From: Streptomyces bungoensis
GTDB lineage: Bacteria > Actinomycetota > Actinomycetes > Streptomycetales > Streptomycetaceae
DNA length: 64,000 nucleotides
Assembly: GCF_001514215.1 (NCBI RefSeq)
Contig: NZ_KQ948864.1
Coordinates: forward strand, 29,558-93,557
Reading direction: 5' to 3'
Positions 1 through 7,613 of this stretch are shown one piece after another (position 1 is the first letter of the stretch; each line of letters starts with the position of its first letter). A program made the position numbers and the translations under genes. Below the pieces are notes generated by a model. It was not told the origin of the DNA. It ran no database searches and saw only the letters and a program-made list of their open reading frames with translations.

Positions 1-20
1 GGGGGGGGGGGGGGGGGGGG
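1..20. other. Homopolymer G run at window start
   Basis: The first 20 bases are all G and are followed by normal sequence. This is most simply a contig or clone end artefact; no biological role is proposed. Confidence 0.5.
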
Positions 21-135
21 CGGCGGGCGAGCTTTGAGGGCGGAGGGTGGTGCGGTGCGCGGCAGCGGACGGTGTGGGCGGGCGACGGCGAGGCGCGCTG
101 ACGCCGGTACCATTCCCGGGCCGAGTGAAGACTCG

Positions 136-669
136 ATGACGCCGGTAGAACGCATTGACACCCTGCGTCCTTGTTCTGCGTCCATGGCTATCGACTGCGC
201 GGCAGTCTTCCAAGCGCTGCCCGGTGCGGTCGCTCTGATGACTCCCGACCTGGTGTTCGCCGACGCCAACCTCGCGTGGCTGCACCAGGCCGGACGCAGC
301 CGCGACCAGGTGGTGGGCCGCTACCTCTTCGACGCCTTCCCCGGCAGCCCGCGGGACCCGGCAGCCTCCGGCGCCCGCCACCTGGAGGCACCCCTGCGCG
401 CGGTCCTGGCCAACCGCGAGATCGACACTATGGATCTGCAGCGCTACGACGTGGAATCCGCGCAGCGCCCCGGCCAGTGGGAGGAACGCTACTGGAGCTC
501 GGTCAACGCGCCCGTCTTCGCGCCCGACGGCCACATCGCCCTGGTGATCCACCGCGTCGAGGAAGTCACCGAACTTCTGCGCGCCGCCAGCCGGCCGGAC
601 GGCTCCGGCGACGCACGCACCCGCGAAACGCCCGGCTGCCCTGAGCCGATCCGGTTTCCCGGCCCGTAG
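136..669 (+). CDS. PAS-domain protein
   Basis: A protein of about 177 residues if started at the ATG at 136; a second ATG at 184 lies just before the domain, and neither has a strong ribosome binding site. The body is a single PAS-like sensor domain of about 120 residues: an opening FQALPGAVALMTPDLVFADAN, a DQVVGRYLFDAFP helix region and a closing VFAPDGHIALVIHRVEEVTE strand pair. No kinase, phosphatase or DNA-binding domain follows, because a Pro/Arg-rich tail ends the frame. It may be a stand-alone PAS protein or the surviving front of a longer sensor kinase or SpoIIE-type phosphatase. It converges on a decayed sodF gene. The ligand is unknown. Confidence 0.6.
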   Translation: MTPVERIDTLRPCSASMAIDCAAVFQALPGAVALMTPDLVFADANLAWLHQAGRSRDQVVGRYLFDAFPGSPRDPAASGARHLEAPLRAVLANREIDTMDLQRYDVESAQRPGQWEERYWSSVNAPVFAPDGHIALVIHRVEEVTELLRAASRPDGSGDARTRETPGCPEPIRFPGP

Positions 670-678
670 GGTGCTGGC

Positions 679-902
679 GACCGCCGCCGGGGCGGTCGCC
701 GCCGTCCGGGGCGAGGCTCTGCCGGAAGATCGAGTGATCCGCTCCTTCTCGCGGCCTCGGCGACCTGCTCGAGGGTGTCGTTGGCGCCCTTGACGTAGGC
801 GGCGTGGTGCTCGGCATGGTGCAGTTCCAGGATCTGCCCGGTGATGGCCGGCTCCAGTGCGGCGTAGTCGTAGGGCAGGTCGGGAAGCGCGTAGGTGCCC
901 AT
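679..902 (-). pseudogene. sodF: Decayed iron superoxide dismutase (sodF remnant)
   Basis: Reading leftward from an ATG at 902, the first 45 or so codons match the N-terminus of Streptomyces Fe/Mn superoxide dismutase (YALPDLPYDYAALEP, then ELHHAEHHAAYVKGANDTLEQ, which includes the first metal-ligand His). After QVAEA the match jumps to another frame: HSIFRQSLAPDGGDRP at about 736-690, a motif that normally lies some 25-30 residues further on. An internal segment containing the second His ligand (the NLAFHLSGH region) is therefore deleted, with a frameshift at the joint. The C-terminal half with the Asp/His ligands is absent. The product cannot be an active dismutase. Confidence 0.75.
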
Positions 903-1034
903 CAGACACGTCCCCTTCCGGGTGAGTGATCGTCCCGGGACACCCTCCGCCTTCATTGCATATTCCTTGCAACAACAACGACAGTGATGCATCACCATGA
1001 TCTTTGGCGGGGTCGGCCGTAGGGGGCCGTGCCG

Positions 1035-1270
1035 GCTGATGATCCGGCCGACGGTCGCCGGGAGATCCCGAACACAGCGGTGCGAACAGGTGCATGGTGA
1101 GGTCAGGAATGCTCTAACCGGGCCCGGACCTGCCGGTAGGAGGCGTTGTGCCGCTCCTTTCAGTCCGGGAGCCGTTCCTGTCCGGCCTGGCGCCGGTGGG
1201 ATGAGGACCCTGGTGCCCTGGTCGCGTTGCCACAGGCGTCCTTCACGCCGGAGTCGGCGAAGGCGGCCAG
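1035..1270. mobile_element. Scrambled remnants of an IS5-family transposase gene
   Basis: Two pieces resemble the transposase gene at 2360-3146. Bases 1035-1110 resemble 2868-2935 (the helix-turn-helix coding part), and 1148-1270 resemble 2512-2640 (the C-terminal catalytic part). In the larger copy the HTH part lies at the higher coordinates; here the order is reversed, so these are two separate or rearranged scraps. No open frame survives. The following stretch to 1537 holds no recognisable gene. Confidence 0.5.
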
Positions 1271-1537
1271 TGCATATGCGAGTCCTGCGTGACGTGAATC
1301 CGCCGGGTCAGGACGGAGCGGTGCCCTTCGCGGGGCTCGCCCGGCTCTTCCGCCGTGATCTGTAGGGCCTGGCGACCAGGCCCGACAAACTGATCAGCCT
1401 TCAAAGAGACACGTTTTAGACGCCGTTCCGCGCCAACGGGGCCTGGTTCGAGCCCCTTGGCCAGAACTAGCCGCATTCAAGCCGTATTACCCGCCATGTA
1501 ATCGACGCGATGCAGGACCTCTGACAGGGTCGGGATC

Positions 1538-2254
1538 ATGACGACTTCCGAAGCTCATGACCCCCGCCAGGACAGCCCCGAGGCGGCCGTCTCCCGGCTC
1601 AGGGCCGAGGCGGGCGGCCGCCTCGCGGCCCGGCACCGCGTCGACCTGGACCCGGCCGAGCTGGCCCGCGCGGCCGGCGTCGACCCGGCCCTGATCGAGG
1701 AGCGATTCCCGGACCGGGACGCCCTGTTGACCGACCTGGTGCTGGCCGCCTACAACGCGATGGGCGACAGCGCGGAGCGGGCCGCGGCCGAGGCGGAGAA
1801 GGCCGGGGCCGAGCTGCTGGGCCGCTGGGTCGCGTGCTGCGAGGGCGTCCGCACGTGGGCGCTCGCCCACCCCGAGGAGTACGTGCTGATCTGGGGCCGC
1901 CCGGTGCCCGGTTACGACGCCCCGCCGGAGACGATGGCCGCGGGCGCCCGCACGGTCCTGGTCCTGCTCGGCCTGGTCCGCGAGGCGTTGGCGGCCGGCG
2001 AACTCGCCCTGGACCACGTGCCCGCGCCCGAGCTGTCCGAGGGCATGGCCCGCACGATCGAGCCGCTGGCCCAGGGCATGCTGAGCGGCCTGCCCACCCC
2101 GGTCATCACCCGTATGCTGATCGTCTGGACCCAGCTGCACGGCATGGTCGGCTTCGAGGTCAACGGCCATATCGCGGGTGTCGCCGCCGACCCGGCCGCC
2201 TTCTTCACCCACGCGGCCACCGCCATGGGCCAGTACATCGGCCTGCCCCACTGA
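1538..2254 (+). CDS. TetR-family transcriptional regulator (WHG-type C-terminus)
   Basis: A 238-residue protein. Residues about 15-65 form a degenerate TetR helix-turn-helix (DPAELARAAGVDPALIEERFPDRDALLTDLV). The remainder is the all-helical ligand/dimer domain with the WALAHPEEYVLIWGRPVPGY segment typical of TetR proteins of the WHG group. The ATG at 1538 follows GGGTCGGGATC, a weak ribosome binding site. It stands alone: an IS5-family element begins 25 bp downstream and IS debris lies upstream, so its original target gene may have been lost. Effector and operator are unknown. Confidence 0.85.
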   Translation: MTTSEAHDPRQDSPEAAVSRLRAEAGGRLAARHRVDLDPAELARAAGVDPALIEERFPDRDALLTDLVLAAYNAMGDSAERAAAEAEKAGAELLGRWVACCEGVRTWALAHPEEYVLIWGRPVPGYDAPPETMAAGARTVLVLLGLVREALAAGELALDHVPAPELSEGMARTIEPLAQGMLSGLPTPVITRMLIVWTQLHGMVGFEVNGHIAGVAADPAAFFTHAATAMGQYIGLPH

Positions 2255-2279
2255 TCCCGTGATCCCGTGATCCCTAAAG

Positions 2280-3146
2280 GCTGTCTCGTAACTGCATCAG
2301 GGGTGGTTGAGTGAGGCCGGTGCTGGGTCACGGGCTTGGGGCTCGTTACTGGCTGAGAGTCAGGTTGCGCATGCGGGCGATATCGCTGGCGCCCAGTAGA
2401 CGCCGTCACGGCGACGGCGGCAGTCTCGGAGGATCTTCCAGTTCTTCATGCGGGCGAAGGCGTACTCGACGCGGGCACGTACTCGGGCGATGGGAGGCGT
2501 TGTGGTCGTCTTTCCAGCCCTCGAGCCGGTCCTGGCCGGCCTTGCGGCGATGCGGGATGCGGGCACCGGTGCCCTGATAGCCGCCGTCGGCGAGGACGGT
2601 CGCTTTGCCGCAGGCAGCGTCGATGCCGGACTCGCGGAAGGCTGTGCAGTCGTTGCGATTTCCCGGCAGTGGACGGCCCAAGGCCAGCACCCGGCGAGTG
2701 TCGGCGTGCACGAGGACCTGCAGGTGCGCCGAGTACCGTTAGTTCGTGGAGGAAGCAGCCACGTTGCGGTCGCGGGTCGGCACGAGCGTGCCGTCGACGA
2801 TGACGACCTCGTCCGACTTCGGCTTGCGGCGAGCCCGCGCCAGGGCGAGCAGCGGGCTGTGTCGGTCGATGATCCGGACGACCGCTGCCGGAGAAATCCC
2901 GAACAGGGGCGCCAGCTGCCGCATCGTGAGGTTGGTGCGGTAGTACATCGCCACCAGCAGGACCCGGTCCTGCAGATCCAGTGCCCACGGCCGCCCCGGC
3001 CGGGACGGTGCAAGGGCGCGTCCGCCTTTGATCCGTACCGCCAGCATCAGGCGGCGGAACTGGGCCGGACGCAGCCCGGTGGACACCTCGATGAACACAG
3101 TCCGTTGAGCGGAGAGCACCTGCACGACCAGCTCGACGCCAACCAA
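2280..3146 (-). mobile_element. IS5-family element with frameshifted transposase
   Basis: The leftward transposase gene is split over three frames: an N-terminal part at 3146-2739 with an HTH (YRTNLTMRQLAPLFGIS) and the start of the DDE nuclease (DEVVIVDGTLVPTRDR); a middle part at about 2711-2470 (CTAFRESGID, VLADGGYQGTG); and the C-terminal ARVEYAFARMKNWKILRDCR in a third frame ending at 2360. At least two frameshifts make it inactive unless complemented. The sequence GGCTGTCTCGTAACT at about 2280 resembles the terminal repeats of this IS group, but no matching inverted copy is seen beyond 3146, so the far end is probably truncated. Bases 3148-3310 hold only a short winged-helix-like scrap (LQAEGYLVTRRLG). 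Confidence 0.75.
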
Positions 3147-3314
3147 CTCACCGATACTGCAGGCCGAGGGCTACCTGGTCACCCGTCGGCTCGGCCACCC
3201 GAGTCGCCGCCTGCGCACCCGCCGCCCCCGCATGGGACGCTCCTCGTTGCGCGGCTCTCGGCCGGAGGCCGGGGGCCGGGGGCCGGGGGCAACAGCTTCG
3301 CTCAGGGGGCCTGG

Positions 3315-3905
3315 TCAGGTATATGTGGAGATTTCGATCAGGTTGCCGTCCGGATCGCGCAGGTAGGTGCTGAGGATCGGGCCGAGGGCGCCGGTGCGCG
3401 GTACTGGGCCTTCCTCCACGGGTACCCCGCAGGCGGCCAGATGAGCCAGCACCCGCTCCTGCGGGGGCTCGGTGACCAGGCAGAGGTCGGCGCTGCCGGG
3501 GGTGGGCCGGGCGGCGTGGGGGACGAGTTCGCGGCCTGCCCGGTGGAGGTTGATCTTGCTGCTGCCGAGGCTCAGCGCGCGACGCCCGTCCCCGAAGGTG
3601 ACGGGCCGCATGCCGAGGACCCGCTGGGAAGGCGGTGGTCCGCTCGACGCGCGATCGCCGATCAGTTCGGCGAGCACCCCGCGCTCGGTGGTGCCCAGGA
3701 GCGACCCGTCGAATCCGTCCGTTCCGTAGGCGGCGCGGCACAGCCCCGCGAGCTGGGCGTCGGGGTCGGCGCCCCAGGCGGAGAGCAGGTGGGCGACGCG
3801 GTGCAGATGTTCCAGGAGAGTTCCACCCGGATGGGCCGTCCGGTCGGCGCCGCGGGCGGACAGGAACTCCTCGGCCCGGGGCCATCGTGACGCGGGCCGC
3901 CCCAT
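3315..3905 (-). CDS. Chimeric protein: DUF6817-like N-terminus fused to a VOC (glyoxalase) C-terminus
   Basis: A 196-residue protein. Residues about 8-85 (EEFLSARGADRTAHPGGTLL, HLHRVAHLLSAWGADPDAQL, AGLCRAAYGTDGF) read like a DUF6817 domain. From about residue 95 the sequence switches to the second half of a VOC/glyoxalase domain (LGMRPVTFGDGRRALSLGSS, KINLHRAG, YLRDPDGNLIEIST). The first VOC strand, which carries a metal-ligand His, and the DUF6817 C-terminus are both missing, so it looks like an in-frame deletion fusion of two neighbouring genes. The C-terminal metal-ligand Glu (NLIEIS) is kept. The ATG at 3903-3905 overlaps the TGA of the upstream reductase pseudogene. Function is unknown and the product may be inactive. 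Confidence 0.6.
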   Translation of the reverse strand: MGRPASRWPRAEEFLSARGADRTAHPGGTLLEHLHRVAHLLSAWGADPDAQLAGLCRAAYGTDGFDGSLLGTTERGVLAELIGDRASSGPPPSQRVLGMRPVTFGDGRRALSLGSSKINLHRAGRELVPHAARPTPGSADLCLVTEPPQERVLAHLAACGVPVEEGPVPRTGALGPILSTYLRDPDGNLIEISTYT

Positions 3906-4796
3906 CAGGCCACCCGCTTTGCGGACTGTGCCACCTCGGCGACCAGTCGGGCGGTGGCCGGGAGGGCGATGCCGTGGGCGGCTCCGGCACGTAGGACGGC
4001 TGCGCCGATGGCGTCGAGTTCGAGCGGACGGCCGGCCTCGGCGTCGCGCTGCATCGAGGACCTCATCGTCCCAGGGACGCTGTCGAGGTAGGAGAGCAGC
4101 CCTTCGGCGGTCATCGGCGCGCCGGCGGCGCGGGCTACGGCCGCGATCTCGTCGAGGACGGTGAGCAGCTCGGGCCGGTGCCGATCACGGACGGCACCGA
4201 CGTCGGCCTGGTGGCGGCTGGTCAGCAGGGCGAACGGGGCGAGGAAGGCCAGCTTGTCCCAGAGCATCGCGCTCTCGTCCTCGCGTACGGTCACGCCCAG
4301 ACCGGCCTGTCGCAGCAGTTCCGCGAAGTCGTCCTCGCGGGGGCGAGTTCGAGGTCGGCGAACGGGCTGGTGTGGGCGATGCGGCCGGGCGCCGTGCGGG
4401 TGGCCTCGACCCGGATGGTGCCCGCGACGACCCGGGCAGAGGGGAAGCGCTCGCGGAGCACGGCGAGATGGTCGAGGCCGTTGAGCAGCGGGACCACGAC
4501 CGCCGTGCCGAGCCCCTCGGCCGGGATGCGGTCGAGCGCCTCGGCGAGCGTGGTCTGCTTGACCGTCACGAAGACGGCGTCTACCGGCTCGCGCAACTCG
4601 TGTCGGACTCCACCGCCGCGGTGAAGTCCCCGTAACGGTTGCTGTCGACGCGCAGCCCGTCCTGGCGCAGCACGACGACGGTCTGTTCCCCCGCCAGGCA
4701 GACGACGCGGTGTCCGGCACGGGCGAGCAGCGCGCCGACCAGGCCGCCGACGCCGCCTGGGCCGAGAACCGCCACGGTCGTCCTGGTTGTGCTCAT
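3905..4796 (-). pseudogene. Frameshifted ketopantoate reductase-like gene (ApbA/PanE family)
   Basis: Reading leftward from the ATG at 4796: the N-terminal Rossmann motif VLGPGGVGGLVGALLARAG lies in one frame, the middle (EPVDAVFVTVKQTTLAEALD, then VVVPLLNGLDHLAVLRERF) in a second, and the C-terminal helical domain (DESAMLWDKLAFLAPFALLT, ending with AEVAQSAKRVA) in a third. Together they give a full-length member of the 2-dehydropantoate 2-reductase family (about 295 residues). Single-base shifts near 4600 and near 4340 (beside a run of five G) break it. Both could be sequencing errors in GC-rich DNA; if real, the gene is dead. Its stop overlaps the start of the VOC chimera. Confidence 0.65.
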
Positions 4797-5426
4797 GTGT
4801 GCTCCTGTCCGGGAACCGATGAGTCGAGAGGCCGGGCGGCCGGGCCGGGAAGCCGGTCGGTCCGTGGCGGGGCAAGACGATCGCTCCCGCTGCCACCGTC
4901 GACCGACCGGCCGACGCACCAAGGAGCGCTCCGGTGGGACTCCTCCGGCCCCCGCCCCCTCCACCGGTCCGTGAACTTTTTCTGCCGGGCATCACCAAGA
5001 TCCGCCTGCTCGTGGCCGCGCACCTGAAGGCACGCCAGGCGTTGCCCGTGGCAGCCGCAGGACAATGGCCGCCCACCGCTCGCGGCAGCCAATGCCGACG
5101 GCTGGCGCCCCGGGCTCGCTCAGGTATGTTCCAAAAGGCGCACCGGTGACGCTGTGATCACACGATGGGGCTTGCCAGGAGGCAACACCCTGACGGGCGC
5201 CTGCCACACTTGATCAATGCCTGCAAGTGCGACTTTGAGATGCCGAGCGCGTCGCGGCCTGCGGCATGCTGATCGTGACCGGCCATCGCGAGTCTCGTCG
5301 AGCGTAGGGCACCGCTTCTCCGTGACGGCTACCTGTTCATGAGGCAGAGGCCAGGGGGAACTCAAGCCCGTTGCGAAAGTGGATCAAAGCCGTGAATGAT
5401 TCCGGAGTCTGACATTGGGGAGCGAC
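4797..5426. other. Intergenic region without recognisable genes
   Basis: About 630 bp between two leftward pseudogene/chimera genes and the rightward SRPBCC gene. Open frames here are short, Arg/Pro-rich and resemble nothing known. The last 30 bp supply the ribosome binding site of the next gene. Confidence 0.4.
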
Positions 5427-5957
5427 ATGCGATTTGCCGACGGCCCGAGCGTGCACTGCGAAGTTCATGTCGAGGCAGGCGTGCCGCGGGTCTGGGGGCT
5501 GGTGACCGACATTCGTCTGCCTGCCCTGCTCAGCCCGGAGCTGCAGCGCGTCGCTTGGCTCGACGGCGCGGACGGGCCTCTGGTAGGCGCGTGCTTCGAG
5601 GGCTACAACTCTCACCAGCAACTCGGTGAGTGGCGAACCGTCTCCCATGTGGTCGAGCTGGACGAACAGCGGGTGTTCGCCTGGGTCGTCACGGATGCGG
5701 ACGGTCGATACGGAGAACCGACGTCGGATCCGGCGAATTCCATGGCGTCCTGGTGCTATGAACTCGAGGCCGAGGGCGACGGGACCCGGTTGCGGCAGTC
5801 GGCTCTCATGGGGCCGGGCCGCAGCGGAGTCACGTTGGCCGTCGAGCGCCGGCCGGACCGGGAGGAGGAGATCGTCACCTTCCGGATGAAGGAACTGCGC
5901 GCCGGAATGAAGGCCACCCTTCGCGGCATCAAGGCGCTTGCTGAGGGCCGCAGCTGA
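5427..5957 (+). CDS. SRPBCC-fold protein (polyketide cyclase/START-like)
   Basis: A protein of 176 residues starting at the ATG at 5427, which follows GGGGAGCGAC; a TTG 12 bases upstream is a less likely start. It has the START/Bet v 1-like order: an N-terminal strand with HVEAGVPRVWGLVTDI, a central VGACFEGYN...GEWRTVSHVVEL strand pair, FAWVV, and a long C-terminal helix (MKELRAGMKATLRGIKALAEG). Such proteins bind hydrophobic ligands and act as cyclases, lipid carriers or stress proteins; nothing here fixes the ligand. It stands alone in the rightward direction. Confidence 0.7.
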   Translation: MRFADGPSVHCEVHVEAGVPRVWGLVTDIRLPALLSPELQRVAWLDGADGPLVGACFEGYNSHQQLGEWRTVSHVVELDEQRVFAWVVTDADGRYGEPTSDPANSMASWCYELEAEGDGTRLRQSALMGPGRSGVTLAVERRPDREEEIVTFRMKELRAGMKATLRGIKALAEGRS

Positions 5958-6600
5958 GGTCCTGTTACGGGGTGCCACGGCCATACGTCAGCGCGGGCCA
6001 CCGCGGCACGCGCCCACTGCCGCCGCTGTACGGTTCACCAGGCTTCGGGCAGGTGTTCGTCGCCGACCACGGCGGCCAGGGCGCGGCGACCGTGAGGCGG
6101 AGGCGGAGCGGCTGCGTCGGGAAGTAGCGAGGGGGTCGGTGGGGGCGCGGCGTCGGGCTCGATGGGCGTCATCGGATGCTGCTCGGTGACGGTCACGTAC
6201 ACGTAGGCGTCGGGGTCGGGCCGGTGGTCGGTGCCCGCCCATTACAGCGGCTCAGTGCGGGTTGCGGGCTACGTCGACGGCGACCTCCATCACGACGTTC
6301 GGGCTACACCTACGTCGACGTCCCACAGATCACCGGCAGCACCCGCGGCCCGCTGGTCACGCAGAAGACAATCCCGCCGGTCCGTCACCGTCACCGTCGG
6401 CAACAGCGTCATGAGGCGGTCCGGCTCACGGACGAGGACCCTGCCGAGTAGGCGACGAAGCGGTCACCGGGTCAGCGCGTGCTCAGGCATGTTGGCAGCC
6501 CAGTCGTCACCGCCTGCCATGTGCTCACCTCCCTCACTCGGCAGTCCGCCGGGTGTCCAGCGACCTGCGGGTGTCACGCCGGCGGCGGCTGGGCGGATCG
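5958..6600. other. Intergenic region, nothing recognised
   Basis: About 640 bp between the SRPBCC gene and the stop of the convergent TetR gene. Frames present are low-complexity Arg/Pro-rich and lack protein-family resemblance. No clear hairpin or repeat was found. Confidence 0.4.
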
Positions 6601-7392
6601 TCAGTCGTCCGGGACGGGGCGGTCCGGCTGGTCCGGCAGGTAGCTCGCCAGGCCACGCAGGATGATCTGCAGGCCGATGTCGAACCTCTCGTCGGAAGAG
6701 TCCGTCACCATGAGTCCGGACAGGGCGCGCAGGTGGGGGAAGTTCGCCTCGGGCAGGGACGCGAAGTAGTTCTGCATCTCGCCGGCCATCTCACGCCAGT
6801 CGGGGCGGGCCAGCGAGGAGGCGTCACCGCCCTGCTGGGCGGCGCGGTCCTGCCACATGCCCTCCTCCAGCACGAAGCCGTCGATGTACGTGGAGATGAG
6901 GCCACCGGCCTCCGCCGCGATGCGGTCGGGCAGGCCCGCGGTGCGGAATATGGCGAGCAACCCCTCCACGTGCGGGAGCAGTTCGGCGGTGAAGGGGACG
7001 TGGGCCATGGAGATCCTGGCCATGTCGCGATGGGACAGCAGACGCTGCCTCCCGGCCCGCGCGAAGTCCAGCAACTGCTCCTGCCACCGCTCCGGATCGG
7101 CTTCGGGCACCTCGAAGCCGTCGAAGAGACGTGTGTACATCAACTCCAGGAGATCGTCCTTGGAGTGGACGTGGGCGTAGAGGGCGGAGACGGTCACGCC
7201 CAGTTCGGCGGCCACCTGACGCATCGACAGCCCGTCGAGTCCCTGCCGGTCCAGTACGGCGAAGGCCGCCTCGACGACGCGCTCCCGGGAGAGCGGCGTG
7301 CGCGCGGGAGCCGCGTGCGTACGAGCGGGACGCTCGCGTTCCCACGGAGACGGCGGTGGGGTTGCTGGGCTGTCGGCGGCCGCGTCTGTCAT
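6601..7392 (-). CDS. TetR-family regulator of the divergent MFS efflux gene
   Basis: A 263-residue protein. The N-terminal 40 residues are Pro/Ala-rich. The helix-turn-helix follows (VVEAAFAVLDRQGLDGLSMR, then QVAAELGVTVSALYAHVHSK), with a TetR_C-type ligand domain to the end. It is transcribed away from the MFS transporter gene at 7614, with 221 bp between the two starts. Several near-palindromic GAACA-N-TGTTC sites lie in that gap and are the likely operators, so the protein probably represses itself and the pump until an inducing compound binds. The inducer is unknown. Confidence 0.88.
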   Translation of the reverse strand: MTDAAADSPATPPPSPWERERPARTHAAPARTPLSRERVVEAAFAVLDRQGLDGLSMRQVAAELGVTVSALYAHVHSKDDLLELMYTRLFDGFEVPEADPERWQEQLLDFARAGRQRLLSHRDMARISMAHVPFTAELLPHVEGLLAIFRTAGLPDRIAAEAGGLISTYIDGFVLEEGMWQDRAAQQGGDASSLARPDWREMAGEMQNYFASLPEANFPHLRALSGLMVTDSSDERFDIGLQIILRGLASYLPDQPDRPVPDD

Positions 7393-7414
7393 GGGGCCAG
7401 TCTAGGAGCACGGG

Positions 7415-7569
7415 AGAACAGTGTTCTGCGCCGGTGAGCGACGTTCACACGCACTCACCCCGGCCGCCCAGGACGCGATATATCTTGTGCGGTCGGCCCG
7501 AGTTGCGCTATATCTTGATGAACAGCGTTCACTGGATGAGCACTGTTCTGTTACGGTGAACACCGTTCA
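7415..7569. promoter_or_regulatory. Cluster of TetR operator-like palindromes plus paired TATATC repeats
   Basis: Sites seen: AGAACAGTGTTCT at 7415-7427 (a palindrome apart from its centre), TGAACAGCGTTCA at 7519-7531, a half-conserved GAGCACTGTTCT at 7538-7549, and TGAACACCGTTCA at 7557-7569. Two copies of CG(A/C)TATATCTTG, about 21 bp apart, lie at about 7486-7517. The arrangement between divergent tetR and MFS starts fits autoregulated efflux control. Confidence 0.7.
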
Positions 7570-7613
7570 CCTCCGAGTTCTTCCGTTCATGCACCTCTCT
7601 GCGAGGAGTTCCG

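Noticed and set aside
1436..1470. GGTTCGAGCCCC-containing stretch resembling a tRNA T-arm
   Set aside because: The loop would be nine bases, not seven, and no acceptor stem, D-arm or anticodon arm can be formed around it.
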